From Luteibaculum sp964627445 (lineage in GTDB: Bacteria; Bacteroidota; Bacteroidia; Flavobacteriales_D; Luteibaculaceae), in contig CAZVJF010000007.1 of NCBI GenBank assembly GCA_964627445.1, positions 62,001-126,000 on the forward strand: 64,000 nucleotides of DNA, written 5' to 3'. This document shows, one piece after another, positions 55,617 to 64,000 of the stretch. The first letter of the stretch is position 1. Every line of letters begins with the position of its first letter. The notes beneath the pieces are model-generated. The model was not told where the DNA came from and ran no database searches. It saw only the letters and a list, made by a program, of their open reading frames with translations. The translations under genes were made by a program, and so were the position numbers.

Positions 55617-56783
55617 CTACATCTTCGCTTTCATCTCCTTGTATTTCTCGTTCATGCCCAAACGAACATAAAGCTGAGATAAGGATGTAATGGTAGCCGC
55701 ATCCTCTGGGTTCAACTCGTGTGCAGACTCCAAAAGTTTGATCGCTTCCTTAAATTTCACGTTGGCTTTCTCGTTCAACGCGTCTATCTCATCGCCTTTG
55801 GTTCTAAAATCAAGCTCATTGGCTTGGTTGTTGAGTTCCACTCCTGCGTTGTACACCATGGCTCCAAGGTTGTAGGCTGCATCAAAATAATCAGGCTTCA
55901 ATTCCAAGGCTTTCTTATACTCCTTTTCGGCCTCGGCTAACTTACCCATGTTGTCATAAGCTACTCCTAATGCAAAGTGTAGAATTTCGTTGTCGGGCTC
56001 GTTGCTTATGGCTTTGGTTAAGTATCCAGCAGCTTCATCGTACTTCTGTGCAGTAAGGAAAAAATTCAGCTTCTCCAGGATCAATCCCTGGTTGTTGGGA
56101 TACATCTCCAGACCTTGGTCAATAGCAGCCAATTTTTTCTCCTCTTGGTTGGTGTTGCTGAACACGCGCACCAATGACAATACGCATGTCTCTGGCTCAA
56201 AAGGGATTTCTAGCGCTTTCTGGTAGTACTCCGCAGCAGTTTCGTAGAGCTCTGCTTTTTTCTCTTCAGTTTGCGCTGAAACCGCAGCGTTCTCATACGC
56301 TAGTGCTGTGTTAAATACCGCAGAAGAATCTGGGGTGTCATAGATTTCGTGCAGTTTAGCAGCGAAAGCAAACATCTGTCCCGATTGCTCGTACTTCTCT
56401 TCTTGGTAGTACGATCCAGCAGAGTCTAGTAAAACGGCACGCTGCAACCCTACCTGCGCTCTAATTTTTTTGCTGTAGCGCTCTTTTTCATCCAGCTTAA
56501 GGCTTTTGTTCCAAGACTTAATTCCTTTGTCCAGGGCATCTTCTACAAAAGTACGCTGCTCAATATCTGGGCTCGTAGCCATTCCTAAAAGAATAGACCC
56601 TTTGTAGAAGTATGTTTTGGCATCGTTAGCCGTCTTATCGTTTTGCTCGGCTTTGGTGATGTACTCGTATGCCTTAATGAACTCTTTGTCTTTCATATAG
56701 TTGTATGCGGTCACCTGTGCAGACTTTTGTGCAAAAAGTCCAGTGGTAGCCACCATACAAGCCAATGCTAAAATGCGTTTCAT
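55617..56783 (-). CDS. Exported TPR protein
   Basis: A 388-residue protein. ATG 56783 gives the signal MKRILALACMVATTGLFAQ; the frame upstream enters gyrA. The mature part is TPR repeats (for example EILHFALGVAYDNMGKLAEAEKEYKKALELKPDY, shown here only as a type, and DYFDAAYNLGAMVYNAGVEL). It starts 34 nt after the gyrA stop on the same strand and no terminator lies between, so it is probably co-transcribed with gyrA. Periplasmic scaffold role assumed from the family; partner unknown. Confidence 0.88.
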   Translation of the reverse strand: MKRILALACMVATTGLFAQKSAQVTAYNYMKDKEFIKAYEYITKAEQNDKTANDAKTYFYKGSILLGMATSPDIEQRTFVEDALDKGIKSWNKSLKLDEKERYSKKIRAQVGLQRAVLLDSAGSYYQEEKYEQSGQMFAFAAKLHEIYDTPDSSAVFNTALAYENAAVSAQTEEKKAELYETAAEYYQKALEIPFEPETCVLSLVRVFSNTNQEEKKLAAIDQGLEMYPNNQGLILEKLNFFLTAQKYDEAAGYLTKAISNEPDNEILHFALGVAYDNMGKLAEAEKEYKKALELKPDYFDAAYNLGAMVYNAGVELNNQANELDFRTKGDEIDALNEKANVKFKEAIKLLESAHELNPEDAATITSLSQLYVRLGMNEKYKEMKAKM

Positions 56784-56817
56784 GCGTTTTGTTTTTGTTG
56801 CCGCCAAAGGTAAAAAC

Positions 56818-59352
56818 TTACTCTGACTGGCTTTCATTTTCGGTATTGTTTTCAGCAGAATCCGTGCCAGAATTGTTTTCATCCGTTGCTGCCGATTCTT
56901 CTTCGTCTTCTTCCTGATGTTCCACCTTAGCTATAGCAGCGATGTCATCGTTGTTTCTCAGACTTATCAACCGCACTCCCTGCGTGGCTCTACCTGCAAC
57001 CCGAATGTTTTCCACCGCCATGCGTATGGTAATGCCATTTTTGGTGATGATCATGATATCATTCTCATCCGTGACGGCTTTTATGGAAACCAACTCCCCG
57101 GTTTTATCGGTAATATTAAGGGTCTTCACCCCTTTACCGCCGCGGTTGGTAATGCGGTAATCTTCCAGAGCAGAGCGTTTTCCGTATCCTTTTTCCGACA
57201 CCACCAATATGGTTGCCTCATCCTCTTTTACGGTAACCATGCCAACCAACTCGTCTTTGTCGTGGCCTAGGGTTATTCCACGCACACCCGATGCATTTCT
57301 TCCCATAGGGCGCACTTTCTCTTCGGGGAAGCGAATGGCTTTGCCCGAACGCAGCGCCATAAGGATATCGTCCTGGCCATCGGTTAGCTTTGCCTCTAAT
57401 AAGGTATCTCCTTCTCTAACTGTAATGGCATTAATACCATTGGTTCTGGGTCTGGAGTATGCTTCCAAGCTGGTTTTCTTAATAACACCCTTCTTGGTTA
57501 CCATAACTACAAAGTTGTTTTCTATGTAGTCCTGGTCTTTAAGGTCTTTCACCTTAATAAAAGCCTTGATGTTGTCATCGCTTTCGATGTTAATCAAGTT
57601 TTGGATGGCTCTACCTTTGGAGTTTTTGGCTCCTTCTGGAATCTCGAAAACACGCATCCAGAAACAGCGCCCTTTTTCGGTAAAGAATAAAAGGTAGTTG
57701 TGGTTGGTGGCAACAAACAGAGACTCTAGGAAGTCTTGATCGCGTGTTGTACTTCCCTTAGATCCTACACCACCCCTGGCCTGAGTTTTGTATTCCGATA
57801 GCGGTGTACGCTTAATATAACCCAAGTGCGATATGGTAACTACAACGGCCTCATCGGCAATCATATCCTCTACCTTAAAATCTTCGGCACTGTGGATGAT
57901 TTCACTCCTGCGCTCGTCTCCGTACTTATCTTTTACTTCTTGCAGTTCTTCTTTGATGATGTTCATTCTCAAGCCTTCATCTGCAAGAATAGCTTTCAAT
58001 TCTTCGATAAGCTTCATAAGCTCATCATACTCCTCTTTCAGCTTATCTATCTCGAGTCCGGTAAGCTTTTGAAGGCGCATATCCAGAATGGCCTTGGCCT
58101 GGAGTTCGGAGAGCTCAAATTTCTCCATCAAGCCATTACGGGCATCCTCTACGGTGCGCGATCCGCGTATCAGTGCAATAACCTCATCCAGGTTATCTAC
58201 CGCAATTATTAATCCCTCTAATATGTGGGCCCGCTCTTCTGCTTTGCGCAACTCGTATTTTGTTCTGCGAGTTACCACGTCTAAGCGGTGCATAACAAAA
58301 TTGCTGATGAGCTCTTTGAGGTTCAGGTTCTCCGGACGGCCTTTTACCAGGGCAATGTTGTTTACCGAGAAGGACGTTTGCAGTGCCGTGTATTTAAACA
58401 GCTTGTTGAGCACTACGTTGGGTATCGCATCCTTTTTAAGATCGTATACGATGCGCATTCCATTTCTATCCGATTCGTCTCGGATATCCGAAATTCCATC
58501 CAACTTGTCCTCGTTTACCAAGTCGGCCGTCTTTTTAATCATTTCGGCCTTGTTTACCTGGTACGGAATTTCGTTTACAATGATTTGCTCTTTTCCAGAT
58601 GGCGTTTCCTCAAATGTAGATTTAGCACGCATTACTACGCGTCCTCTCCCCGTTTCAAAGGCTTCTTTTACACCATCGTAACCGTAGATGTAACCACCGG
58701 TTGGAAAATCGGGAGCTTTAATGTGCTCCATCAGTTCTGCGATTTCTATATCGCGATTGTCTATATAAGCGCAAACTCCATCTACAACCTCCGATAGGTT
58801 GTGAGGCGGCATGTTGGTTGCCATACCCACTGCAATACCCGAAGCCCCATTTACCAGCAGCTGCGGTATTTTAGAAGGCAATACGATGGGCTCCTTTAAA
58901 GAGTCATCGAAGTTCGGGCGGAAATCAACCGTTTCTTTGTCAATATCCGTAAGCATTTCCTCGGCAATCTTACGCAGACGTGCCTCGGTGTAACGCATCG
59001 CTGCAGGGCTATCGCCATCTACCGAACCAAAGTTACCCTGGCCGTCTACTAATGGATAGCGCAGCGACCAATGCTGAGCCATACGTACCATGGTATCGTA
59101 TACAGAGCTATCTCCATGCGGGTGATACTTACCGAGTACTTCACCGACTATTCTGGCAGACTTTTTATACGGACGGTTGCTGGCAACGCCCAATTCGTGC
59201 ATTCCAAACAGCACCCTTCTGTGGACAGGCTTCAATCCATCCCGCACATCTGGCAGGGCTCGCGATACGATGACTGACATCGAATAATCGATATACGCAG
59301 TCTTCATCTCGCTCTCTATCATTACGGGTATTATCCTCTCGTCTCCTGTCAT
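56818..59352 (-). CDS. gyrA: DNA gyrase subunit A
   Basis: An 844-residue type II topoisomerase subunit that cuts and rejoins DNA with GyrB. Catalytic Tyr121 lies in AAMRYTEARL. The quinolone-resistance region reads HPHGDSSVYDT, with Ser82 and Asp86 at the positions of E. coli Ser83 and Asp87, so no common resistance change is visible. The GyrA-box region is the variant QARGGVG. The C-terminal beta-pinwheel is followed by an acidic, Asn/Ser-rich tail. No exact -7 box was found just upstream. Confidence 0.98.
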   Translation of the reverse strand: MTGDERIIPVMIESEMKTAYIDYSMSVIVSRALPDVRDGLKPVHRRVLFGMHELGVASNRPYKKSARIVGEVLGKYHPHGDSSVYDTMVRMAQHWSLRYPLVDGQGNFGSVDGDSPAAMRYTEARLRKIAEEMLTDIDKETVDFRPNFDDSLKEPIVLPSKIPQLLVNGASGIAVGMATNMPPHNLSEVVDGVCAYIDNRDIEIAELMEHIKAPDFPTGGYIYGYDGVKEAFETGRGRVVMRAKSTFEETPSGKEQIIVNEIPYQVNKAEMIKKTADLVNEDKLDGISDIRDESDRNGMRIVYDLKKDAIPNVVLNKLFKYTALQTSFSVNNIALVKGRPENLNLKELISNFVMHRLDVVTRRTKYELRKAEERAHILEGLIIAVDNLDEVIALIRGSRTVEDARNGLMEKFELSELQAKAILDMRLQKLTGLEIDKLKEEYDELMKLIEELKAILADEGLRMNIIKEELQEVKDKYGDERRSEIIHSAEDFKVEDMIADEAVVVTISHLGYIKRTPLSEYKTQARGGVGSKGSTTRDQDFLESLFVATNHNYLLFFTEKGRCFWMRVFEIPEGAKNSKGRAIQNLINIESDDNIKAFIKVKDLKDQDYIENNFVVMVTKKGVIKKTSLEAYSRPRTNGINAITVREGDTLLEAKLTDGQDDILMALRSGKAIRFPEEKVRPMGRNASGVRGITLGHDKDELVGMVTVKEDEATILVVSEKGYGKRSALEDYRITNRGGKGVKTLNITDKTGELVSIKAVTDENDIMIITKNGITIRMAVENIRVAGRATQGVRLISLRNNDDIAAIAKVEHQEEDEEESAATDENNSGTDSAENNTENESQSE

Positions 59353-59507
59353 AATTTCTTAAAATAAAATGTGCACAATGTTTGTAGGATAGAAAACGAA
59401 ATTACATATTTAACAAGGCCTATTGAAGGCACTGTAGTAGCTTATTACTAACAGATTTTTGTTAAAAATAAGACCGCGTCCAAACTGCTATCGCGCAAGT
59501 TCGTTTC

Positions 59508-59515
59508 TAACTTTG
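59508..59515 (+). promoter_or_regulatory. -7 promoter box of clpC (TAACTTTG)
   Basis: Exact TAnnTTTG match, 36 nt before ATG 59552, giving a leader of about 30 nt. Confidence 0.55.
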
Positions 59516-59551
59516 ATTGGTGGTGCAAAGCGGCATCGAAAATACGATTTT

Positions 59552-62149
59552 ATGGAAGCTAAATTTTCACCCAGAGTAAAAGATGTTATCACCTTTAGCC
59601 GTGAGGAAGCCCTGCGGCTGGGGCATGATTATATTGGTGTGGAGCACCTCATGCTGGGATTGCTTCGCGAAGGAGAAGGAACCGCCATTCAAATACTTAG
59701 ACGGCTGGAGGTTAACTTGCAAACCCTGCGGAAAACCATTGAGGGAGGTATTCCGCAGAGTAGCTCGTTATCTACGGTAAGCAATGCGGCACACATTCCC
59801 TTTCTTAAGCAAGCCGAAAACGTAATAAAAATAACCTACTTGGAAGCCAAGCTGTACAAGAGTGAAATCATAGGTACAGAGCATCTGCTATTATCTATCC
59901 TAAAAAACGAGGATAACCTGGCAACCAAGAGCCTAAACCGAATGGACGTGGACTACGAAATTACAAGAGAAGAATTTGAATCTATCCTGGCCGACCGTGG
60001 CGAGGGGAATCCCAGAGCGGAGTTCCCCGGGACACCAAGCTCCGATGACGATGACTCGGGTGCTGGATTTTCTGGTGGCGGAGGCGGTGGCGCCTCGCGT
60101 AGATCTGGAGACAGCAAGTCAAAAACCCCCGTACTGGATAACTTTGGACGCGACTTAACCAAAGTTGCTGAAGAGGGGAAATTAGATCCCATTGTGGGTC
60201 GCGAGAAGGAAATTGAGCGCGTGTCTCAAATCCTCTCGCGCAGAAAAAAGAATAACCCCATCCTTATCGGTGAGCCGGGTGTTGGTAAAAGTGCCATAGC
60301 GGAAGGCTTAGCGCTCAAGATCATCCAGAAGAAAGTATCGCGTGTACTCTTTAACAAGCGCATTGTAGCCTTAGATGTAGCTTCTCTAGTGGCTGGAACC
60401 AAATACAGAGGCCAGTTTGAAGAGCGCATGAAGGCGGTTATGAACGAGTTAGAGAAGTCGCCCGATGTAATCCTGTTCATCGATGAGTTACATACCATTG
60501 TAGGTGCCGGAGGTGCTAGCGGTAGCTTAGATGCCAGCAATATGTTTAAACCTGCCTTGGCGCGTGGGGAAATTCAATGCATTGGTGCTACCACGTTAGA
60601 TGAGTACCGCCAGTACATAGAGAAGGATGGCGCGCTAGAAAGACGTTTCCAAAAGGTGCTGGTAGAGCCTACCAGTATTGAGGAAACCATACAAATCCTA
60701 CACAACATTAAAGACAAGTACGAGGACCACCACAGTGTAACCTTCTCGGACGAAGCTATAGATGCTTGCGTAGAACTCACCAACCGTTATTTGGCCGATC
60801 GCCACTTGCCCGATAAAGCCATTGATGCTTTGGACGAATCAGGTTCTCGGGTGCACCTGAATAACATTAATGTACCCAAAGAAATTCTGGACATTGAGAA
60901 AGCCATTGAGGAAGTAAAAGACGAAAAAACCCAAGTGGTTAAAAGTCAGAAGTACGAGGAAGCAGCCAAGCTGCGCGACAAAGAACGCAACCTTATACAA
61001 GACCTAGAAAACGCTAAGTTACGGTGGGAAGAAGAAGCTAAAACCAAGCGTATTAAAGTAACCGAGGATCATGTTGCAGAGGTAGTTGCCATGATGACGG
61101 GCATCCCCGTGCAGCGCATTGCCGAAAATGAGACTGGCAAATTGGCACGCATGGCAGAAGACATGCAGGGCGAAATTATTGGTCAAGACGATGCCGTGCA
61201 GAAAGTGGTTCGAGCCATACAGCGTAACCGTGCCGGACTTAAGGATCCAAAAAGACCCATTGGTTCTTTCATTTTCCTAGGTCCTACTGGAGTAGGTAAA
61301 ACTCAATTAGCCAAGTCCTTAGCACAGCACTTATTTGACTCCGAAGAAGCGCTAGTGCGAATTGACATGAGTGAATACATGGAGAAATTCTCTGTGTCTC
61401 GCTTAGTGGGTGCGCCTCCTGGATACGTAGGATACGAAGAAGGTGGACAGCTTACGGAGAAAATCCGTAGGAAGCCCTACTCTATCATTTTGCTGGATGA
61501 GATTGAAAAAGCACACCCCGATGTGTTTAACCTCTTACTGCAGGCTTTAGATGATGGGCAATTAACCGATAGCTTGGGTAGGAAGATTGACTTTAGAAAC
61601 ACCATTATCATCATGACTTCCAACATTGGAGCACGCCAGCTTTCTGATTTTGGAACCGGAATTGGTTTTGGAACATCTGCTAAGAAAGACCGTGCCGAGG
61701 AAGATGCAAAAGGAATTATACAAAGTGCTTTGCGCAAGACCTTTGCTCCAGAGTTCCTAAACCGTGTGGACGATGTGGTACTGTTTAACTCGCTGTCTAA
61801 GGAGAACATCCACAAGATTATCGATATTGAACTCAAGGAGGTATATGCCCGCATCAATACTCTAGGTTATGAAATTAACCTTACGGATGAAGCGAAAAAC
61901 TTCATTGCCGACAAAGGCTTTGATGAAAAATTCGGTGCCCGTCCGCTACGCAGAGCCATCCAAAAATACATTGAGGATGTGCTGGCAGAAGAGATCATTC
62001 ATAGCCGCGTAAATGAAGGCGACAAGATTGTCTTGAACGTCAACAAAGACAAAAGCGGCATAGACCTCAAAATCGAAAGCAAGGGAACCAAAAAGAAAGG
62101 CGGCAAAAAGCCCTCTTCTGAGGAAGAAGACACTACCAGCAAGAAGTAG
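59552..62149 (+). CDS. clpC: ClpC-type AAA+ unfoldase
   Basis: An 865-residue HSP100 protein that unfolds substrates for ClpP. ATG 59552 (MEAKFSPRVKDVITFS) is the family start; the frame reaches upstream to 59459 without similarity. Order: two Clp-N repeats (1-145), a Gly-rich linker, AAA1 (Walker A GEPGVGKSA, Walker B ILFIDELHT), a UVR/middle domain (YEEAAKLRDKERNLI), AAA2 (GPTGVGKTQ, ILLDEIEKAHPDVFN) and a ClpB_D2-small domain. A Lys/Glu-rich tail (KKKGGKKPSSEEED) ends the protein. No CtsR box or mcsAB genes are nearby. Confidence 0.97.
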   Translation: MEAKFSPRVKDVITFSREEALRLGHDYIGVEHLMLGLLREGEGTAIQILRRLEVNLQTLRKTIEGGIPQSSSLSTVSNAAHIPFLKQAENVIKITYLEAKLYKSEIIGTEHLLLSILKNEDNLATKSLNRMDVDYEITREEFESILADRGEGNPRAEFPGTPSSDDDDSGAGFSGGGGGGASRRSGDSKSKTPVLDNFGRDLTKVAEEGKLDPIVGREKEIERVSQILSRRKKNNPILIGEPGVGKSAIAEGLALKIIQKKVSRVLFNKRIVALDVASLVAGTKYRGQFEERMKAVMNELEKSPDVILFIDELHTIVGAGGASGSLDASNMFKPALARGEIQCIGATTLDEYRQYIEKDGALERRFQKVLVEPTSIEETIQILHNIKDKYEDHHSVTFSDEAIDACVELTNRYLADRHLPDKAIDALDESGSRVHLNNINVPKEILDIEKAIEEVKDEKTQVVKSQKYEEAAKLRDKERNLIQDLENAKLRWEEEAKTKRIKVTEDHVAEVVAMMTGIPVQRIAENETGKLARMAEDMQGEIIGQDDAVQKVVRAIQRNRAGLKDPKRPIGSFIFLGPTGVGKTQLAKSLAQHLFDSEEALVRIDMSEYMEKFSVSRLVGAPPGYVGYEEGGQLTEKIRRKPYSIILLDEIEKAHPDVFNLLLQALDDGQLTDSLGRKIDFRNTIIIMTSNIGARQLSDFGTGIGFGTSAKKDRAEEDAKGIIQSALRKTFAPEFLNRVDDVVLFNSLSKENIHKIIDIELKEVYARINTLGYEINLTDEAKNFIADKGFDEKFGARPLRRAIQKYIEDVLAEEIIHSRVNEGDKIVLNVNKDKSGIDLKIESKGTKKKGGKKPSSEEEDTTSKK

Positions 62150-62172
62150 TTGACTTTTAATGACTAAAGAGC

Positions 62173-62205
62173 AAAGCCCAGTGGAGTATTCCGCTGGGCT
62201 TTTTC
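62173..62205. terminator. Bidirectional terminator between clpC and the M48-like gene
   Basis: AAAGCCCAG-T-GGA, 3-4-nt loop, TCC-G-CTGGGCTTTTT; 23 nt after the clpC stop and also downstream of the minus-strand gene ending at 62255. Confidence 0.9.
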
Positions 62206-62254
62206 ATTATTACCAGGTTTATGGTCAGTAGGGAAACTTGCATCGGTGCTCCGT

Positions 62255-64000
62255 TTATTCCTCTTCAAAACCGTAATAATACAGTTTGGATTTGGCCAGG
62301 AAGTTGGGATTGTCGATGATCTCATCTCCTCTTTTAAGCCGTTCGGTAAAGTCTTGGTGAAATGCTCTAAAATAAGAGGGGATTCCAGTATGTAGTGGAT
62401 AGCGTTTATTGATCGTAAAATTATCGCTCTCAGGAAAAGCAAGTGGATACCGATAATCGGGTTTTTCACGAGCGATTATCGATGAAAATCTTAAATACCC
62501 TCTGCGATCAGGATTTTCAAACCAACTTTTGGGTTCAATGCTTAGCGATTCATGGACACTTTCAAAATCACTCATCCGTTTGGCTACCTCGGTGTACTCT
62601 ACATTGACAAATTCAATCTCCGAAACTTGGAAATAATTAAAAACCTTCCATATCTCAGGGAAATTCATCAGAAACGAGAATAAGGGTCTGTATACTGTAC
62701 GGTCGGCATCCGCGGAATACTCTTCCTCAGGTGCGACAGGTTTTTTATAATAATCCCGATGTGTACTTAGTTCCAATAAAGTTTTTAATCCTTGTTTAAT
62801 CTGGCAGGGCAACGCGAGAATGTCTGACCGCGATTGCCATACAATGTGGTTTTCCTCACTCAAAGCAACCGCCAAGGCACTATCGATATACTGATGCGTT
62901 TTTAAGCTGGACGCGATAGGTGCAAGCTCACCTCCAGACCTTAGAAGAAGCTGCACATCGTTTAGCAGCACCAAACGCTTCTGATTCACAGGTAAGGGCC
63001 ATGCCGATTTAAGCAAGTTATTTGCTAATTGCTTGTGCTTCGCAGCAGTATCGCTTAGGTAGCTATTTAGCAATTCCTTTCTGTATGCATTCTTGTAGTC
63101 CAGCAATAATGCCATATCCAATTTACAGCTGACACAGTTGTATGCCAATGTTTGCTGATACATGCGATTAAAAACATGCCAATAGGTCTGCATGGGTACG
63201 CTATCCTCCCAGTACGTTTTATTGGTAACGTACTTGAGATCGTAGGGGCCTATAGCTAGGTATTTCGGATTAAAATCTTCGAAAAGGCTCGTTTCTACCG
63301 GTTTTTTAATGTTTACAGTTGCATCTTCACTTTCGAAGTACTGCCAGGTGATAAAAGGAAAATCCAGCAAACTATAAGGGGATTTTCGAATACACTGCAT
63401 GATTAGCTCTGGAAAGACCACGTCATAGGGAGCGAGCAAATGAAATTTGAACGCCAAGCGAATAGCGGGCGCTACATCATTCAGCGCATAGGCTTCTACA
63501 ATAGATGGCCAAAAGCTTTTGCGAACATTATAGTATTCTGGATAAGGCTTTTGAGTAACGGGACGATCCTTAAATTTATTTATGCTCCTTAGCAGCGCCT
63601 GAAAGCGATCATCAAACATGAAATACTGCAGTTCTCGTTGCGTATCCTTACCAACGGTATACCGGTTTAATAAATCAAAATCACCATCCAACTTGCGCAA
63701 AACGGCAATTAACTCCAAGTACTTTTTTGCCTCAAATCCTGCTGCAGTGTACAAATCCAAAGCCAATTCATCGGATTCAATTTCAAACTGCTGTAAGGTG
63801 GAGTTTTTATGATAGCTGCCAATTAAGCTACCCGAATCGTACAGATAAAATAGTTGGGCGTAATGTTGTAGTACACGATGCGCTATTTTTTTGCATACAT
63901 AAGCAGCCAAGACATCTATGCTATACAATTCTGCAAATGCCCCTTGGTTTATAAAAATATCATGGCTAGGATATTTTTCAGTTTCAAAATTTGGGTAGTC
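62255..64000 (-). CDS. M48-peptidase-like protein with degenerate active site (5' end outside window)
   Basis: At least 581 residues; the frame stays open to the window edge, upstream of the apparent TTG start at 63928 (...HDIFINQGAFAELYSIDVLAAYVCKKIAHRVLQ split across that point). KKIAHRVLQH lines up with HEIAHVxxxH of M48 metallopeptidases, and IESDELALDLYTAAGF with the downstream ExxxD...AG segment. The first zinc His and the catalytic Glu would be Lys, so it is probably not a peptidase. The rest has no motif I recognise, apart from Tyr- and Trp-rich stretches. Family assignment is tentative. Confidence 0.6.
   Translation of the reverse strand, partial: DYPNFETEKYPSHDIFINQGAFAELYSIDVLAAYVCKKIAHRVLQHYAQLFYLYDSGSLIGSYHKNSTLQQFEIESDELALDLYTAAGFEAKKYLELIAVLRKLDGDFDLLNRYTVGKDTQRELQYFMFDDRFQALLRSINKFKDRPVTQKPYPEYYNVRKSFWPSIVEAYALNDVAPAIRLAFKFHLLAPYDVVFPELIMQCIRKSPYSLLDFPFITWQYFESEDATVNIKKPVETSLFEDFNPKYLAIGPYDLKYVTNKTYWEDSVPMQTYWHVFNRMYQQTLAYNCVSCKLDMALLLDYKNAYRKELLNSYLSDTAAKHKQLANNLLKSAWPLPVNQKRLVLLNDVQLLLRSGGELAPIASSLKTHQYIDSALAVALSEENHIVWQSRSDILALPCQIKQGLKTLLELSTHRDYYKKPVAPEEEYSADADRTVYRPLFSFLMNFPEIWKVFNYFQVSEIEFVNVEYTEVAKRMSDFESVHESLSIEPKSWFENPDRRGYLRFSSIIAREKPDYRYPLAFPESDNFTINKRYPLHTGIPSYFRAFHQDFTERLKRGDEIIDNPNFLAKSKLYYYGFEEE

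Noticed and set aside
58088..58681. 197-codon plus-strand open frame opposite gyrA
   Set aside because: Shadow of the conserved gyrA coding sequence; serine-rich and motif-free.

Overview
The window reads as a chromosomal segment of a Bacteroidota bacterium, most likely Flavobacteriales-like. The reasons are several very large secreted proteins ending in type IX secretion (T9SS) sorting domains (types A and B), SprB-like repeats, a TonB receptor with an N-terminal carboxypeptidase-regulatory-like domain, lack of Shine-Dalgarno sequences, and repeated matches to the Bacteroidota -7 promoter box TAnnTTTG. No rRNA, intact tRNA, IS element, prophage or CRISPR array was seen. One 100-N scaffold gap lies at 45215-45314.

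Layout. (1) 1-3229: tail of a fixH-like gene and a DsbD_2/TauE-SafE-like membrane protein (cytochrome cbb3 oxidase maturation context), then feoA-feoB-small Cys-rich membrane protein for ferrous iron uptake, with a perfect DtxR-type palindrome in the promoter. (2) 3546-7438: a subtilisin-like lipoprotein and a DUF4114 T9SS cargo protein. (3) 7876-19713: an exopolysaccharide-type locus: a response-regulator/glycosyltransferase-2 fusion, a GT-C-like membrane protein, a lipoprotein, a membrane-anchored clan GH-A hydrolase, a GT4 glycosyltransferase, a Wzx/PelG-like flippase and a TPR plus beta-barrel outer membrane protein. (4) 19699-23704: a five-gene H-NOX phosphorelay (single REC, H-NOX, triple-PAS histidine kinase, Hpt, LytTR regulator) directly abutting the polysaccharide locus. 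(5) 23879-24528: ywbE-like and DUF1456 genes. (6) 24731-36457: a lamin-tail/T9SS-B protein, a small OMP, a TonB receptor and a 1,610-residue SprB-like protein. (7) 37259-41519: a class I aminotransferase, an M14 lipoprotein peptidase and an unknown secreted helical protein. (8) 41604-45085: egtB-egtD-DUF427 operon (ergothioneine-type) facing a class V aminotransferase-fold gene. (9) 45215-55360: three paralogous ~1,400-residue GEVED-domain T9SS cargo genes, one interrupted by the assembly gap. (10) 55617-64000: TPR protein, gyrA, clpC, and a truncated gene for a probable catalytically dead M48-like protein.

Most interesting points. The REC-GT2 fusion sits beside a GT-C enzyme that could use its lipid-linked sugar product, and beside a gas-sensing phosphorelay that contains an Hpt protein able in principle to phosphorylate REC domains. 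This suggests direct, post-translational control of exopolysaccharide synthesis by NO or O2. Separately, the 100-N gap is flanked on both sides by exactly 55 bp copied from the neighbouring paralogue, so it very probably hides a collapsed ~3.3 kb repeat. Several genes have the -7 promoter box only 4-6 nt before the start codon, which implies leaderless mRNAs.
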